DNA from: Channa striata
Lineage: Eukaryota; Chordata; Actinopteri; Anabantiformes; Channidae
Assembly: GCA_033026295.1 (NCBI GenBank)
Contig: CM065182.1
Coordinates: forward strand, 17,256,715-17,320,714
DNA length: 64,000 nt
Direction of reading: 5' to 3'
Shown here: one piece after another, positions 13,562 through 24,613 of the stretch
Layout of the letters: each line of letters opens with the position of its first letter
Position numbering within the stretch: the stretch's first letter is position 1
Made by a program: the position numbers and the translations under genes
The notes under the pieces: generated by a model
What the model was told of the DNA's origin: nothing
Database searches by the model: none
The model's input: only the letters and a program-made list of their open reading frames with translations

Positions 13562-13860
13562 CGTTCCCCTGGCAGCTGAAAAAAAAAAAAAACGTGAACC
13601 CGATGTTCCCCCGATCAAGGTCCGCGGGAGGCAGGAAGGTGCTGATAGCGAGTCCCGATGATGCGATAAGTCGCTCGCTGAGAGAAAAGTCCACGGCTTT
13701 GATCAGCAGCAGGTGAGATTCACGGGATCTCTGCAGCGCGGCCGCCGCTGACAAAGCACGTAAACACGCCGCTGCCCGCTCCGCTCACGGGGGCCGGCTT
13801 TCAGGGGCGTTCACGGACCCCGCGCAAGCTCCCACATCCCAGCACTCGGCCTCTCAAGCG
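13562..13860 (-). promoter_or_regulatory. mpp1: mpp1 5' region: GC-rich promoter and likely 5' UTR exon
   Basis: GC- and CpG-rich sequence directly upstream of the mpp1 start codon. On the minus strand a run of 13 or more T followed by CAG ends 14 bases before the ATG, which is a textbook acceptor. Possible donors upstream are GTGAGCGG (around 13788) and GTGAATCT (around 13720). I infer that transcription starts in or just above this GC-rich patch and that a short non-coding exon is spliced to the ATG exon. No TATA box was seen. Confidence 0.45.
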
Positions 13861-14366
13861 TTTCGCTGGTTTAAATGTTATTGAAGCACAGCTGGCGGCG
13901 CCTCTCCCACTGTCTTTTCCTTCGGTCGTTGGTTTAGCTTAGTATGAATTTGTTGTCAGCATATTATAAACTTGTTATTGTGCATTTGCACAGCCAAAAC
14001 GGAACAGACCCAGTGATTAACTGGCTTGCAATGAAATAAATATGTATTTTATATAGAGGAAAACCATAATTTTGTATTTTGCTTGCTCAATCTACTTTCA
14101 TTTTTCATACTTCAAGCAAATTATCGGCACTCAAAAAATAGAGCTCCAAATTTCAGATCTTACGAATGCAGCATTACCGCAGCGTCCTCAGCAGGGCTGA
14201 ACACAGGACGCAGACTAACAGTGACAGGGCCCAGGAGGACTGGAGAGGTTCATAACAAGCATCTATCTGCAGCATCACTGTCTAGGTGCTATTATTAAAA
14301 CAGGATTTCATATTTCATAGATCACACACCTTTATCTCCAGACAATCTTCAGATTGTTCAGGATGC

Positions 14367-14394
14367 ATTATTATTATTATTATTATTATTATTA
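14367..14394 (+). repeat. (TTA)n microsatellite
   Basis: About nine uninterrupted ATT/TTA units between mpp1 and the decayed LINE. A simple repeat with no gene around it. Confidence 0.9.
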
Positions 14395-15769
14395 TGTTTT
14401 ACTTTCATTGTATGTATAAATCACAGCCTCTCTTTGAGCTGCGTGAATGTTAAATTCACAGTTATTTGCTTTCATGTTTCCGTGGAAAGCAGATATGAGC
14501 TAACTATCAGCAGCTTAGATTTAATGCCACGTTGTTAATAGTGTTGAAATTTAGTTTGAGAATGTGTGTGAAGAGTGGAAACTGAAAATAGATCCATGGC
14601 AACGGTAACCTGTGAGGAAACAGCCTGATAAGGTCAAATACTAAATGAAGTGCTGTCCATATGCTTCTGTCGTAGGGATTCCATGTAAATTGACTCTCTA
14701 ATGATGATACTACTACTAATTATTACTAATATCTACTGTCACGTCTGGCAAAGGGAATAAAAAGCAGACAGAAATGTTGTTTATTAATGTGTTTTATGTT
14801 TTGCTTAGTCCAAGACCTACTGCGGCATTTTGTGACGGAGGGCCATGTCTGATGAAACAAAGCAGACCTCCACTGATATCCTTATATGAGTTTACAGAGA
14901 AGAAGAAAAGCAGCTGCAGTTTTTAAACCCAGACAGTGCCACAAACAAAACTAAGTGTTGGTAGACTCCAACTTAATGTGGGACCTTTTGAGTCAGTAAC
15001 TGCAAAGAAGTATGTTTAAGACTTCTCAACTAATATACTAGTCAACATAGATTTTAACCAACTCCACTGCAACATGTTTGTTTCTCTTCCAAAACTAGCT
15101 GAACGATTCCTTTACCGTGGAAAACAGCTTGTATCTGTTTCGAAGTGTTCTTTGTTTTTCTCCCACTTCTTTTGTTCTGGTCAGTCTGAGGTCACTTCTC
15201 CTTCTGTGGTTCCATGCAGGCCACAGTCGCTGGCTACAGTCATGTAGACCTGAAACTTCCTAATAATATTAGAAACTGTGAGATGCATGTTAACCTACAG
15301 TATGTCCAATACAGGCTGGTTCAGTCTCATGGCAACTGGAACCTATGAATTGAGGAAAGCTACTGTGACACTGTGCTGTTGACAAATCAGAAACCATTTC
15401 CCTTAGGCTGCATCTACAAATTACAGTGATCAAAGGACAATACCCGTGAAAAGCTGAGCTCCCACCAGGGTAAACAATTCTGCAGGAAACCGTCTGCACA
15501 TCCCTCCGACTGAATGTTATTTCACTGTGATATCCTCTATGGGTTGCAATTCATGTTCAAAGAAACTGATTTGGTCCAACATAACAGAGAAGGATATTAG
15601 ACAATATTCTTCTCAAAGTGATGCCTAGTTAGAAAAGATGCTAGTGTGTGCTGTGATATGAAATATAAGAACTCACAGCACAGTAGTAAGATCTGTTAAG
15701 TCTATTTCTCTTTATCATCAGTTTAAAAATGTAACAGTAACATTTGGAATGTTAGACCTGGGTGTAAAG

Positions 15770-17500
15770 ATTATGTGAAAGAATTATACGCTGAGGCCAG
15801 AAGGACTTTTAAAGCTTGGGTGGAGTCAAGTGTATAAAAGTATGGACCTCTATTTGAAGACAAGAAAAGTGCTTATGCAAGTTTTAAATATGCCCTACAT
15901 GAGAAAACAGGTCAGATTGACTTGCAGGAAATTGCATGGTAACAGCTTTAATGATTTCTGAAATAAAGGCACAGTTATAACAGCAGAACATAGTTGGCAT
16001 CAGATATTGATGAAATAAGTGGCTCAGATAATATTTCTCCTTTACGACAGAAACATAAAAACAATAATTTGTTCAACTGTGTCAAAAGCAATAGGTTTAT
16101 GGTAAACAATGATGCTGTAGTTGTTACTCCACATGAAAACTAGTCTTAAGGATCTAGAGCACAAAAAGGCATGTAAAAGAAATAATATAACCACAGAGCA
16201 TTTAAAATGATCTAGTAAGAAGCTCTGTTTTACTGGGTTTGTAGTTAATGCCTGACTCTATGCCATCAGAAGTTATTAAAGATAAAGCTGGTAAATTAGA
16301 CCTATAGCTATGGTCAGCATCCTGTCTAAGGTATTGGAGAGTATTGTATTGGAAAGATTAGAACAATATATTTTAATTGCTGATAATTAATTTGGTTTTA
16401 AATAAAACCACTGGAAATGGTAGAAGGAAAAAATATTTTTTTGATAAATAACAAGGCAACATTCTACAATTTTTATTTGTTTTACAGATGTGTCTAAAGC
16501 CTTAGCATAAAAAACATGAAAGATTATTTCTCAAATTGCATCAGAGGTGGATTCCAAGATTTGTAATGAGATTTTTGTTACAGTCATCAGACAATATAAA
16601 ATATAAATGGGGAAATTTTATATCTGCTTCTGTTAATGTGAACAGTTTTCTCCTTCTCTCTTGAATGTTAACACAGACGATCTATCAGTGCAGCTAAATA
16701 AATGTGGTACAGATTGACAATTTTCTTATTAACTATCTTATGTCACAGATGATTTGGTTATTTTCTGTCCATACAGTGCTCGTCTTAAGTAATTGCTGAA
16801 AATTTTCTCACGGTATGGTATGGAACTTGACAATAAATATAAAATAATATACAGTATGAGTTATAATATGATGTAAGGACCAAAGAAGACAGAAATCTGT
16901 ATTTCCTAATTTGTTCCTTTCATGTGTTGTCCTTAGGGAGTGTTATGTGAGTAAATGTAACCAATTATTTATCACATAATAAGGACATTTGCAGATAGTG
17001 TCAAAAGTCATATGCACAAGCTTCATAAATTTAGGATTTGTTCTGTGAATATGAAGATCTTGTTATTGATAGCTTTTTGTACCCCTTGTATACTGCTATA
17101 CTTGTGGTGTCATTATTTTAATAAAGCAGCTTGCACAGACTTACTGTAGTGTATAATGATAGTGTGAGACTATTAGGTCCCTATAGGCTGTAGCAGTAAG
17201 CTATAGTTTGTCAGTGTTGGTGTGCCCACTTGTGTGGCAACTATGCAAAATGTGATGTATGAGACAATCTGCAGTTTGTCTGGGTCTGAAAATGGGATTT
17301 TGACAGATTTAAAAATGAGCTCCATTAGGTTTACATCTACACTTTGCACTCACTGGCAACATCAAGTTTTTATGTTAGAAAAAAAATTATATGTAAGTCT
17401 TTTTTTTGGCTTGTTTTTAAATGAGTGTGAGTGGTGCATGTTCGCAGTATGGGAATTCCTGCATTTCTCACAAGTAGAACAGATGATCTCTGACTGACTT
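15770..17500 (+). mobile_element. Decayed non-LTR retrotransposon (LINE), ORF2 remnant
   Basis: Translating the plus strand with many frame changes and stops gives fragments typical of LINE ORF2. They appear in the right order: a linker (GPLFEDKKSAYASFKYAL near 15850), the reverse-transcriptase region (SILSKVLESIVLERLEQYI near 16320, then FGFK, then a DVSKA box near 16490), a degraded catalytic region followed by a GMELDNKYK-like segment (about 16810), and the C-terminal part (SLHRLTVVYNDS near 17130). The last portion is still open for 91 codons at 17222-17497. The element cannot be autonomous. It lies between the divergent mpp1 and tmlhe genes. The clade (CR1, L2, Rex-type or other) cannot be fixed by eye, and neither the 5' end nor a 3' tail is clear. 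Confidence 0.75.
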
Positions 17501-17989
17501 CTGCCATCTGCTCTGAGATTCTCTGTTAGCAGTGTGCAGAACAAAAAGCTACAGAGACAGTTTTGTTCATGAAGTCATCATTTCTACAAATAAAACCACT
17601 AACTGCTGCTCAAGGCAATTTCACTAAGCACTTTTTAAATTTATTGTTTTGTATTGTATTGTAGTTATTGTTTCCCGATCAGTGTGTGTGATTGGGGTCA
17701 CTGTCTTTTCTGTCTTTTCTTATCAAAACTAATTTAGCTGCAGGTATAAATAAAGAAACTTGAACCTGAAGCTGAATCTGACATGTATCCAAAACACAGC
17801 TTTGTGTGTTTACATTATAATGATTCACAACTAGTGCACACAAATGTTTTCAGAGCTTTACTCTGATTTACAGTCATGTGGTATGTGGGCCTGTCTGTTG
17901 GGAGCTCCCATTAAAAAGTTATCATTTATCATTATTATTATTACATTGTTGTTGTCTTTATGAACTGCAGAAAGTCCATATATTTGTGG

Positions 17990-18258
17990 GCGGGTTTTAC
18001 ATACGTGTAGTGAGGTAACGGGGCCAACTGCGCATGCGTAAATCCGTAGTATGAGACTGCTTAAGCTCCTCCAAACGACATAGAAACCAAGTCGAGTTTA
18101 ACACTCAATCATTAGCCTTAAGCTTTAGTCTTCTGTGGGAGTGCAACATCCTGCTTCGTGCTCTGCTGCTTTCGGCTCTTTGCAGTTGCACTCGCTGACA
18201 CTAACTTCTCCTTTACGGCATCGGGGTCCTGTCGTCGGGGGATCGACACTCGCCCGGG
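17990..18258 (+). promoter_or_regulatory. tmlhe: tmlhe promoter and 5' UTR
   Basis: A short GC-richer island with several CpGs, including TGCGCATGCG near 18028-18037 (an NRF1-like palindrome), begins here and continues through tmlhe exon 1. NRF1-type sites are common in promoters of nuclear genes for mitochondrial proteins, which fits the product. No TATA box is obvious. The transcription start is not resolved. Confidence 0.45.
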
Positions 18259-21200
18259 ATGTTCGCTGCGGTGAAACAGGCGCGTCTGCTGCGGGCGTTC
18301 AGGAAAACGCAGGTACCGCGGACACACGCGGTCCAGATCCGTGGCTCCTCTGCGGCTTCAGCAACGTTCCACTTACGCGAGGACTGTCTGGGTACGTGTT
18401 ATTCTTCCAGGCGTGTTTTTTCATGAAAAGCATAAATAATAGCTGCATATTAAATCCCCCCAGTGCTGCACTATGGAGGGACGCGGATGCATCTGAACTA
18501 CGTGTGGCTGCGGGACCACTGCCGCTCTGCGTCCTCGTACAACTCACACACCCACCAGAGGAACGTGGACACCGGCTGCATCGACCTCCACATCCGTCCG
18601 GACAACACCGCGGTGGAAGAGGGTCACCTCGTCCTCACCTGTAAGTCCAGTTCAAGTTCCACAGTCCTGTGTGTGTGTGGAGCTCAGATTCCAAAAGAAG
18701 CATGTGATCATTTCAAATGGATTACAGGAATAACACAATTATTAACTATGAGTGTCTGTGCGTTTTTTATGTTTTTATTTTATGCTCATGTGGAGGATAC
18801 GTGTTTCATTGGTTGGTTTGTGGGTGTCTGAGTGTGCAAAAAAATATTCCCCGCCCTCTGCATTTTCATGGACAGAAACATTTTATTAAATGACACTGGT
18901 CATGTATTTACATGATTTCATCAAAAAGCAGAGAGAGAAAAGAAAGTTTCAATTAGGACAGAACAAAAATGCAATCTGTCACGTTTTGTACGTGTGTTAC
19001 AATTAAACCTGCTGTTCAATTTTAGAAAACTGATCCCACAAACGTTTTATACTAGCAGCATACAACATTAAATAATGCACCTGCAATATGTAAACTGAGG
19101 TAGGACTCACTCTGTTATTTTGAACAAAAGATTTACATCTAAGAATAATCTTTAAAGAGCGTATGCAGTCCTGCCATTTTAGCTCCCACACTTAACAAGA
19201 AGGAAAGATTAACAATTACAGCACATGCTGTAATCATTACTCATATATCATGGCAGGTCTCTCTACACAGGTAAATCTGAAGTGGACTTTTCCCTCTGTC
19301 AGTGTCATATTTTTTATGTGTAAATGCCTCTCTTCTCAAGTAACCCCTAGGGTGTTGTCAGGTGATAAAATAGTTCCTACAAATATTCAAATGTACCAAC
19401 ATTATGTACCAATTTAGATATCCAATCCAGTGAACTGAATCCTTTTAAGAGGTTGGCAGAGCAAACAGCGGCCTCTAATGGACACTGTCACATAAAAAGA
19501 TGAGACTGTACAGTATTTGCTGCTTATTTCATGCATTCTGTATACACATCAAAGATGACAGCAGTTAGATGTGAAAACTGAAAATGTTCTGTTATGACCA
19601 GTAAAGCAACACATAAGACACAATACAAGTGTCTTATGAAGGTTGTTCCCACACTCCTGGTCTACTCTGGGCAATGAAAGCTGCAGGGTTCTCCCTTCAT
19701 TGATGAGATGTATTGAACAGGACACGGCACAAACCTCATTCCTCTCTTAATAACCCAGATGGAGCAGACCTGCAAGGCAGTGAGTCTGAGCACTGCCCCT
19801 GACAGCCCCCAGAAGGCCAAACTGAACTAGATTAACCAGCACAAAGCCCTGACAAGCTGGATTTACCTCCCATTCTTTCTCTGCTTCCTGCCTGCTATGC
19901 AGGTCGTTATTAACTGCAACATGGCACTTAGTGTAGGAGCAGTAAATGGTCCAACAGCAGCCACAAGGAGACGGGTTCCACACTGCTCCGTGTCAGTGAA
20001 TGTCTGCACCACAGGAACTCGCCCTCACAGTGTCCTGCCTCTAATCTAAGCAGTCACACATTTCACATTTTTTTCAGTTGAGGAGCACATTATGAACTGG
20101 ATTATAACATGACAGTGAGCTTTTTATCTGTACATTACGTTACAATACAGTCCAATAATAGTCTGGCAGCTTAGCATAAGTCATCTGTCTACCTCATGAT
20201 AATCAAAGCTGTCCTAAAGATGGTGCACTGTTGTTTTGTAAGAGATGGATTGTCACAGTGTTTCTAGGTACACACAACTTGTGAAATAATAAACTGTAAT
20301 GGGAACCCATCTGTCTGCAAGATGGTCTGGTGTACTGGTGATTGTGCAGCTCTCCCTACTAGCCACGTATATTCAAGGTCAGCTGAGTCTGAGACGGGTT
20401 TTTCTACGCATGTGCACTTGTTCTTGTTGATGTTGTTCAGTACATTATCAGTCTTAAAATTCTGAGGGGCCCCAAGGACAGTCATGTTTCACATACACCT
20501 GAACTCCACCTGTGCACTTGCTGCATCCATATTTACAGTATATAGATAGTGAGATTTTATTAGTTGTTTTAGTGCAGTGAGGATATAATACTTCCACCCA
20601 TGTTTCTGTTCATGGACATTGTAGAAACTTTTCATAAAAATAGATAAAATGCTACAAAATGACCTTTAGGACTAAATCAGTTACTAAATCAGTCAATAAG
20701 AAGCGATTTATTTTGTAATCCAGATGTTGGATTAGGAGAAAATGTATTTTAATTCTGCCCATTAAATTCCCTTGCCACAAGGCCTCAGGGACAGAGTTGT
20801 GGCCCCCTATTATCCCACCTTTCCAGTTGCCAATTTATAAGTAAAATGTCAGCAAAGAGATGATAAAGGTTGTTTTTGACACCTAACAATCACAGTCAGT
20901 AGTATGTCCTCTGAATGTCTTTAAAATTAAATAAATTCAGGATACTCATACTTACTGCATTTGCCATTTAATGACCCTGATTCAATATCTTCCATGTCTG
21001 CTTCCCAGGGCCTGGCGGTCACGTATCAAAGTACAGCCTTAGCTGGTTGGCTGAGAATAGCTATGAACGAAAGAAGGACAGCACCGTTCAGCCACGCATT
21101 CTTTGGAACTCAGACGTCTATAAAAATGCAAATATACCATCGGCCAAATGGGGCACGTTCATGAGCTGTGATGACGAACTTAAGCAGTTTCTTCAGAACT

Positions 21201-22825
21201 ATATTCTGCACGGGATCGCTTTTGTAGAAGAAGTCCCAGCTACAGTTGAGGCCACAGAAGCAGTTACGCAGAGGGTCAGTCTTATCAGGTATTAAGTGTT
21301 TCTTTTGGCCTCTCCTACAGTGATGCTCCATCTCCCACAAATCATTTTCTCAGACACATATTCTGCATTATCAGTTTTCTTAGACTGCTAGTATTCTCAA
21401 CCATGCAAATTTTCAGGTTTATCCGCTTATTCCTCCCAAATGACAAATTTTTTTGTTTGTTACTACTTCATAAGGGAGACCACATTTGGAAGAATGTGGT
21501 GCTTCACATCAGATTTTTCCAGAGGAGACACCGCCTATAGCCAGCTGGCCCTGGACCGGCACACTGACACCTCATACTTCCAGGAACCCTGTGGGTAAGT
21601 GCAGAAGTTAAAAACTGTCTGCATATCGTGAGGGTGGATGTACTTGAAACCTCTGGTTGTTTTTGCAGAATCCAGGTTTTCCACTGCTTGAAGCATGAGG
21701 GAACAGGGGGAAGGACACTACTCGTGGACGGGTTCTACGCTGCAGAAAAGCTACGCCAGCAGTCGCCTGAAAACTTTGAGCTGCTTGCCCGTGTGCCCAT
21801 CCGGCACGAGTACATTGAAAAATCTGAAGAACACCAAAACCACATGACAAGCGTCAGCCCTGTGCTTAACGTCTATCCTTGGAACAATGAACTATATCAG
21901 ATCCGGTATGTCCACGCTTCTATTTGATGTAATTTTACTCAGGATTGTGAATTACAGTAGTGAATTAGATATTGGATTTACTTTATGACATTCCTTACTT
22001 AAAGCTTTATAATACCTCAGTACAATTTGTCATTTGCCAATGGTCGACGGATCCATTTTGGTTGATAAAAATAAGATTACTGCATTTTAAATCACCTGGA
22101 GAGAGTTGATTTTGCACGCTGGTAGCCCTGTCAGCAGAGCATTGCAGTGAGAATTTCAGTAGTATATTCCGAAAGGCAGACTCTAAACTTCCTTTAGCAT
22201 TGTCTTGGGCACACCTGCATGCCCGAGAGATGGAGGAAATGTAGTCCGTAAAGCTTAGTTGGTCATCTGTGAAGATTTCTAATATCTGATTAAAGTAGAA
22301 AAGCTACATGTATTATGTTTTTAAAGGAAAATGCTCTGTTTTTTTCTTAAACAGATACAACAACTATGATCGATCGGTGATAAACACAATCCCCCCTGAC
22401 ACTCTTCAGCGGTGGTATGTGGCACATCGAGAGCTGACCGCGGAACTAAGGCGACCAGAGAATGAGCTGTGGGTGAAACTGTCTCCAGGGAAGGTAAAAA
22501 AGTTTTGATTATTAAGCCAGAGAACAATTATCTCACCTCTTGAGATGAGAGGTTTCCCTAATGAAACAAAAGCTACATAAAAAGATCAAAATGAGAAAAA
22601 AAACATTTATCTATATGTCAGTTACAGTATATTTAAAGTTTTAGGATTGTGAAAAGAAAAAGAAAGAGTTATAGTCTCTCTTTTTTTGAAAAGGTGGTTT
22701 TTCTAGACAACTGGCGTATCTTACATGGGAGGGAGTCATTCACCGGCTTGAGGCAGCTCTGTGGATGCTATCTGACCAGAGATGACGTCCTCAGCACCGC
22801 ACGCCGCTTTGGCCTGCACGCCTGA
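18259..22825 (+). CDS. tmlhe: Trimethyllysine dioxygenase, mitochondrial
   Basis: Fe(II)- and 2-oxoglutarate-dependent enzyme that hydroxylates N6-trimethyllysine, the first step of carnitine biosynthesis, in mitochondria. Seven coding exons, all phases consistent: 18259-18391, 18464-18640, 21009-21288, 21475-21594, 21669-21905, 22355-22493, 22694-22825. The product is 405 aa; human TMLHE has 421, and the difference lies entirely in the N-terminus. The first 40 residues are rich in Arg, Ala and Ser and lack acidic residues, as in a mitochondrial presequence. The conserved body starts around YVWLRDHCRSAS. Iron ligands are visible as His226 and Asp228 (DRHTDTSYF) and His373 (LHGRE), and Arg375 and Arg382 sit where the 2-oxoglutarate-binding arginines of the family lie. 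All are offset by 16 from the human numbering. The C-terminus (CGCYLTRDDVLSTARRFGL) is complete. BBOX1 is the closest paralog but lacks YVWLRDHCRSAS and the presequence. Confidence 0.95.
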
Positions 22826-23018
22826 TCTGGCCATGAAGGTCCCTTCACTTTGTGCCTTATTGGTAAATTATAATCAACATTTTTACAGAATATATTCCTA
22901 TTTTTTAGACTTTTGTACATTTTATTGTCTTATAAATGTATTTTGAAATATATAAAATTGCATTTCTTCCATCAATCTACACCCAATGACCTATAATGAC
23001 AAAGTAAAAGATATTTAT

Positions 23019-23050
23019 AATAAAGTTTACAAATGAACTAAACAAATAAA
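23019..23050 (+). terminator. tmlhe: tmlhe polyadenylation signals
   Basis: Two AATAAA hexamers, at 23019-23024 and 23045-23050, lie about 200 bp after the tmlhe stop codon. Spacing and orientation fit a short 3' UTR. No further exon is seen between the stop and these signals. Confidence 0.5.
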
Positions 23051-24483
23051 CCTGGGTCTCTCTTTTACAAAGGTGATGTCAAGGCTAAAAAGCCATTTCT
23101 CAAGCTTGTGTTGGCAAGAGTCCGGTGGTCTCAAAAAAGTAAAATGGGTTGGGAGAGGATGTGCCAGGAAGAATGGGATAAAGTGTATAAAACCAGACGT
23201 AACTAATAAACTAATAAAAATAAGGAGGCTTTTGACAGAAACCGTATTGCTTGATAAGTGATACTTGGAATAATATGTACTTTAGCTGGTAGTGAGTTTT
23301 GTGCATACACAAAATGTGTGTAGTGATTTGCTCTTCACTTTGATGATTTTAAAATTGAGTTAAATGTGACCAATGATACATCTTCACAGTAAAGCCATCA
23401 CCTGAACCCAGGTCCCTAACAATCTGTACATCAGTTCAGCAACATAACTTGTTACCCAGCAGCTAAATCAAAGCAAACTTTGCATATTTATGTAAAATGC
23501 TAACTTTTCTATTTAATCATTTGGGTATAAGTTGTGTAAAACAAAATACAAATAAGGTAACTCATCATTTGGTTCCATAAAAATGTCAACTACTAAGAAA
23601 ACTAAAAAACTAAAAGTTGCTTTTTTTACTGTAATTAAAGCTAAATAATCCTACATGTGCATACATTACTTTTTACCGATGGTAGCTAGTTTGCTTTGCA
23701 AATACATACTCTTCGTATGTATTTGCTTAGTCATACAGATCCCCATTGGTGTCTTGTTTGTCAGCACTTAAAGGATTTCATGTGGAACCAGTATATAATT
23801 GATTGATTCTTGATAATTACAAACTTAGAGAGAATTCATGTACAGACAAGGCATCAGTTTGTCAGTTTAAAGAATTTAAACATCTGTAGAATAACTTTGG
23901 TTTTGTTTTTATTCACTTGTCCACATACTTTAGCAGTAAATAAAACCTGATGTTTTCAGAAGCCCCTCAATACTCAGGAAAAACACTTAAACATATAAGC
24001 AAATCTTTCCAAAGATTCCAGCAACTTTAATCTGACCATATGATTGAGTTACACTGTGAGGCGTCAGTGTCAGTATACTGCAACATACATGAAGATGGTA
24101 CTTGATATCATAATCAAATACAGTGACACTGGGGCATGTACATGACACACTGATTCAGGAAAAACAACATTTAATCAGAATCTGCGAATGTAAATTCACA
24201 AAATAGTCACTTCATGTTAGCTTCATAACTTCTGTTATCAAAACCAACTGAAAGCTGATCTGGAAGCCCATTCATTCTTACATTCATGAGTTAATTTGTC
24301 ATATTATTTTTAACTGGTAAAAAAAAATCACTTTTCAAATCCAATGTAGTTTTACTATATAAAAGAATGAAAAACAACAACTGATATGTATAATTAAAAA
24401 TGAAAAAGCACTGGAATTAGCAAAGCAAAACAACAACAACAAAAAACAATTATTCAAATGGAACTAAGCTATGAAAGACTGAA

Positions 24484-24489
24484 TTTATT
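24484..24489 (-). terminator. vsig1: Polyadenylation signal of the vsig1-like gene
   Basis: AATAAA on the minus strand about 125 bp after the spliced stop codon at 24614. It supports use of the downstream last exon, because the hexamer lies at a normal distance from that stop. Confidence 0.45.
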
Positions 24490-24613
24490 GGAATCTTAGA
24501 ACTGACACTTCAAGCATTGAACATATAATGTGAGCACGGCGTTTAATAAAGACCTAACATCCGGACCTACACTTATTCAGATTAGTGCTCCAGCTGTTAA
24601 CAGGTCTTCACTT

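Noticed and set aside
13133..13618. 161-codon minus-strand frame as a separate protein
   Set aside because: It is mpp1 exon 1 read through its donor into intron sequence and through the upstream T-run.
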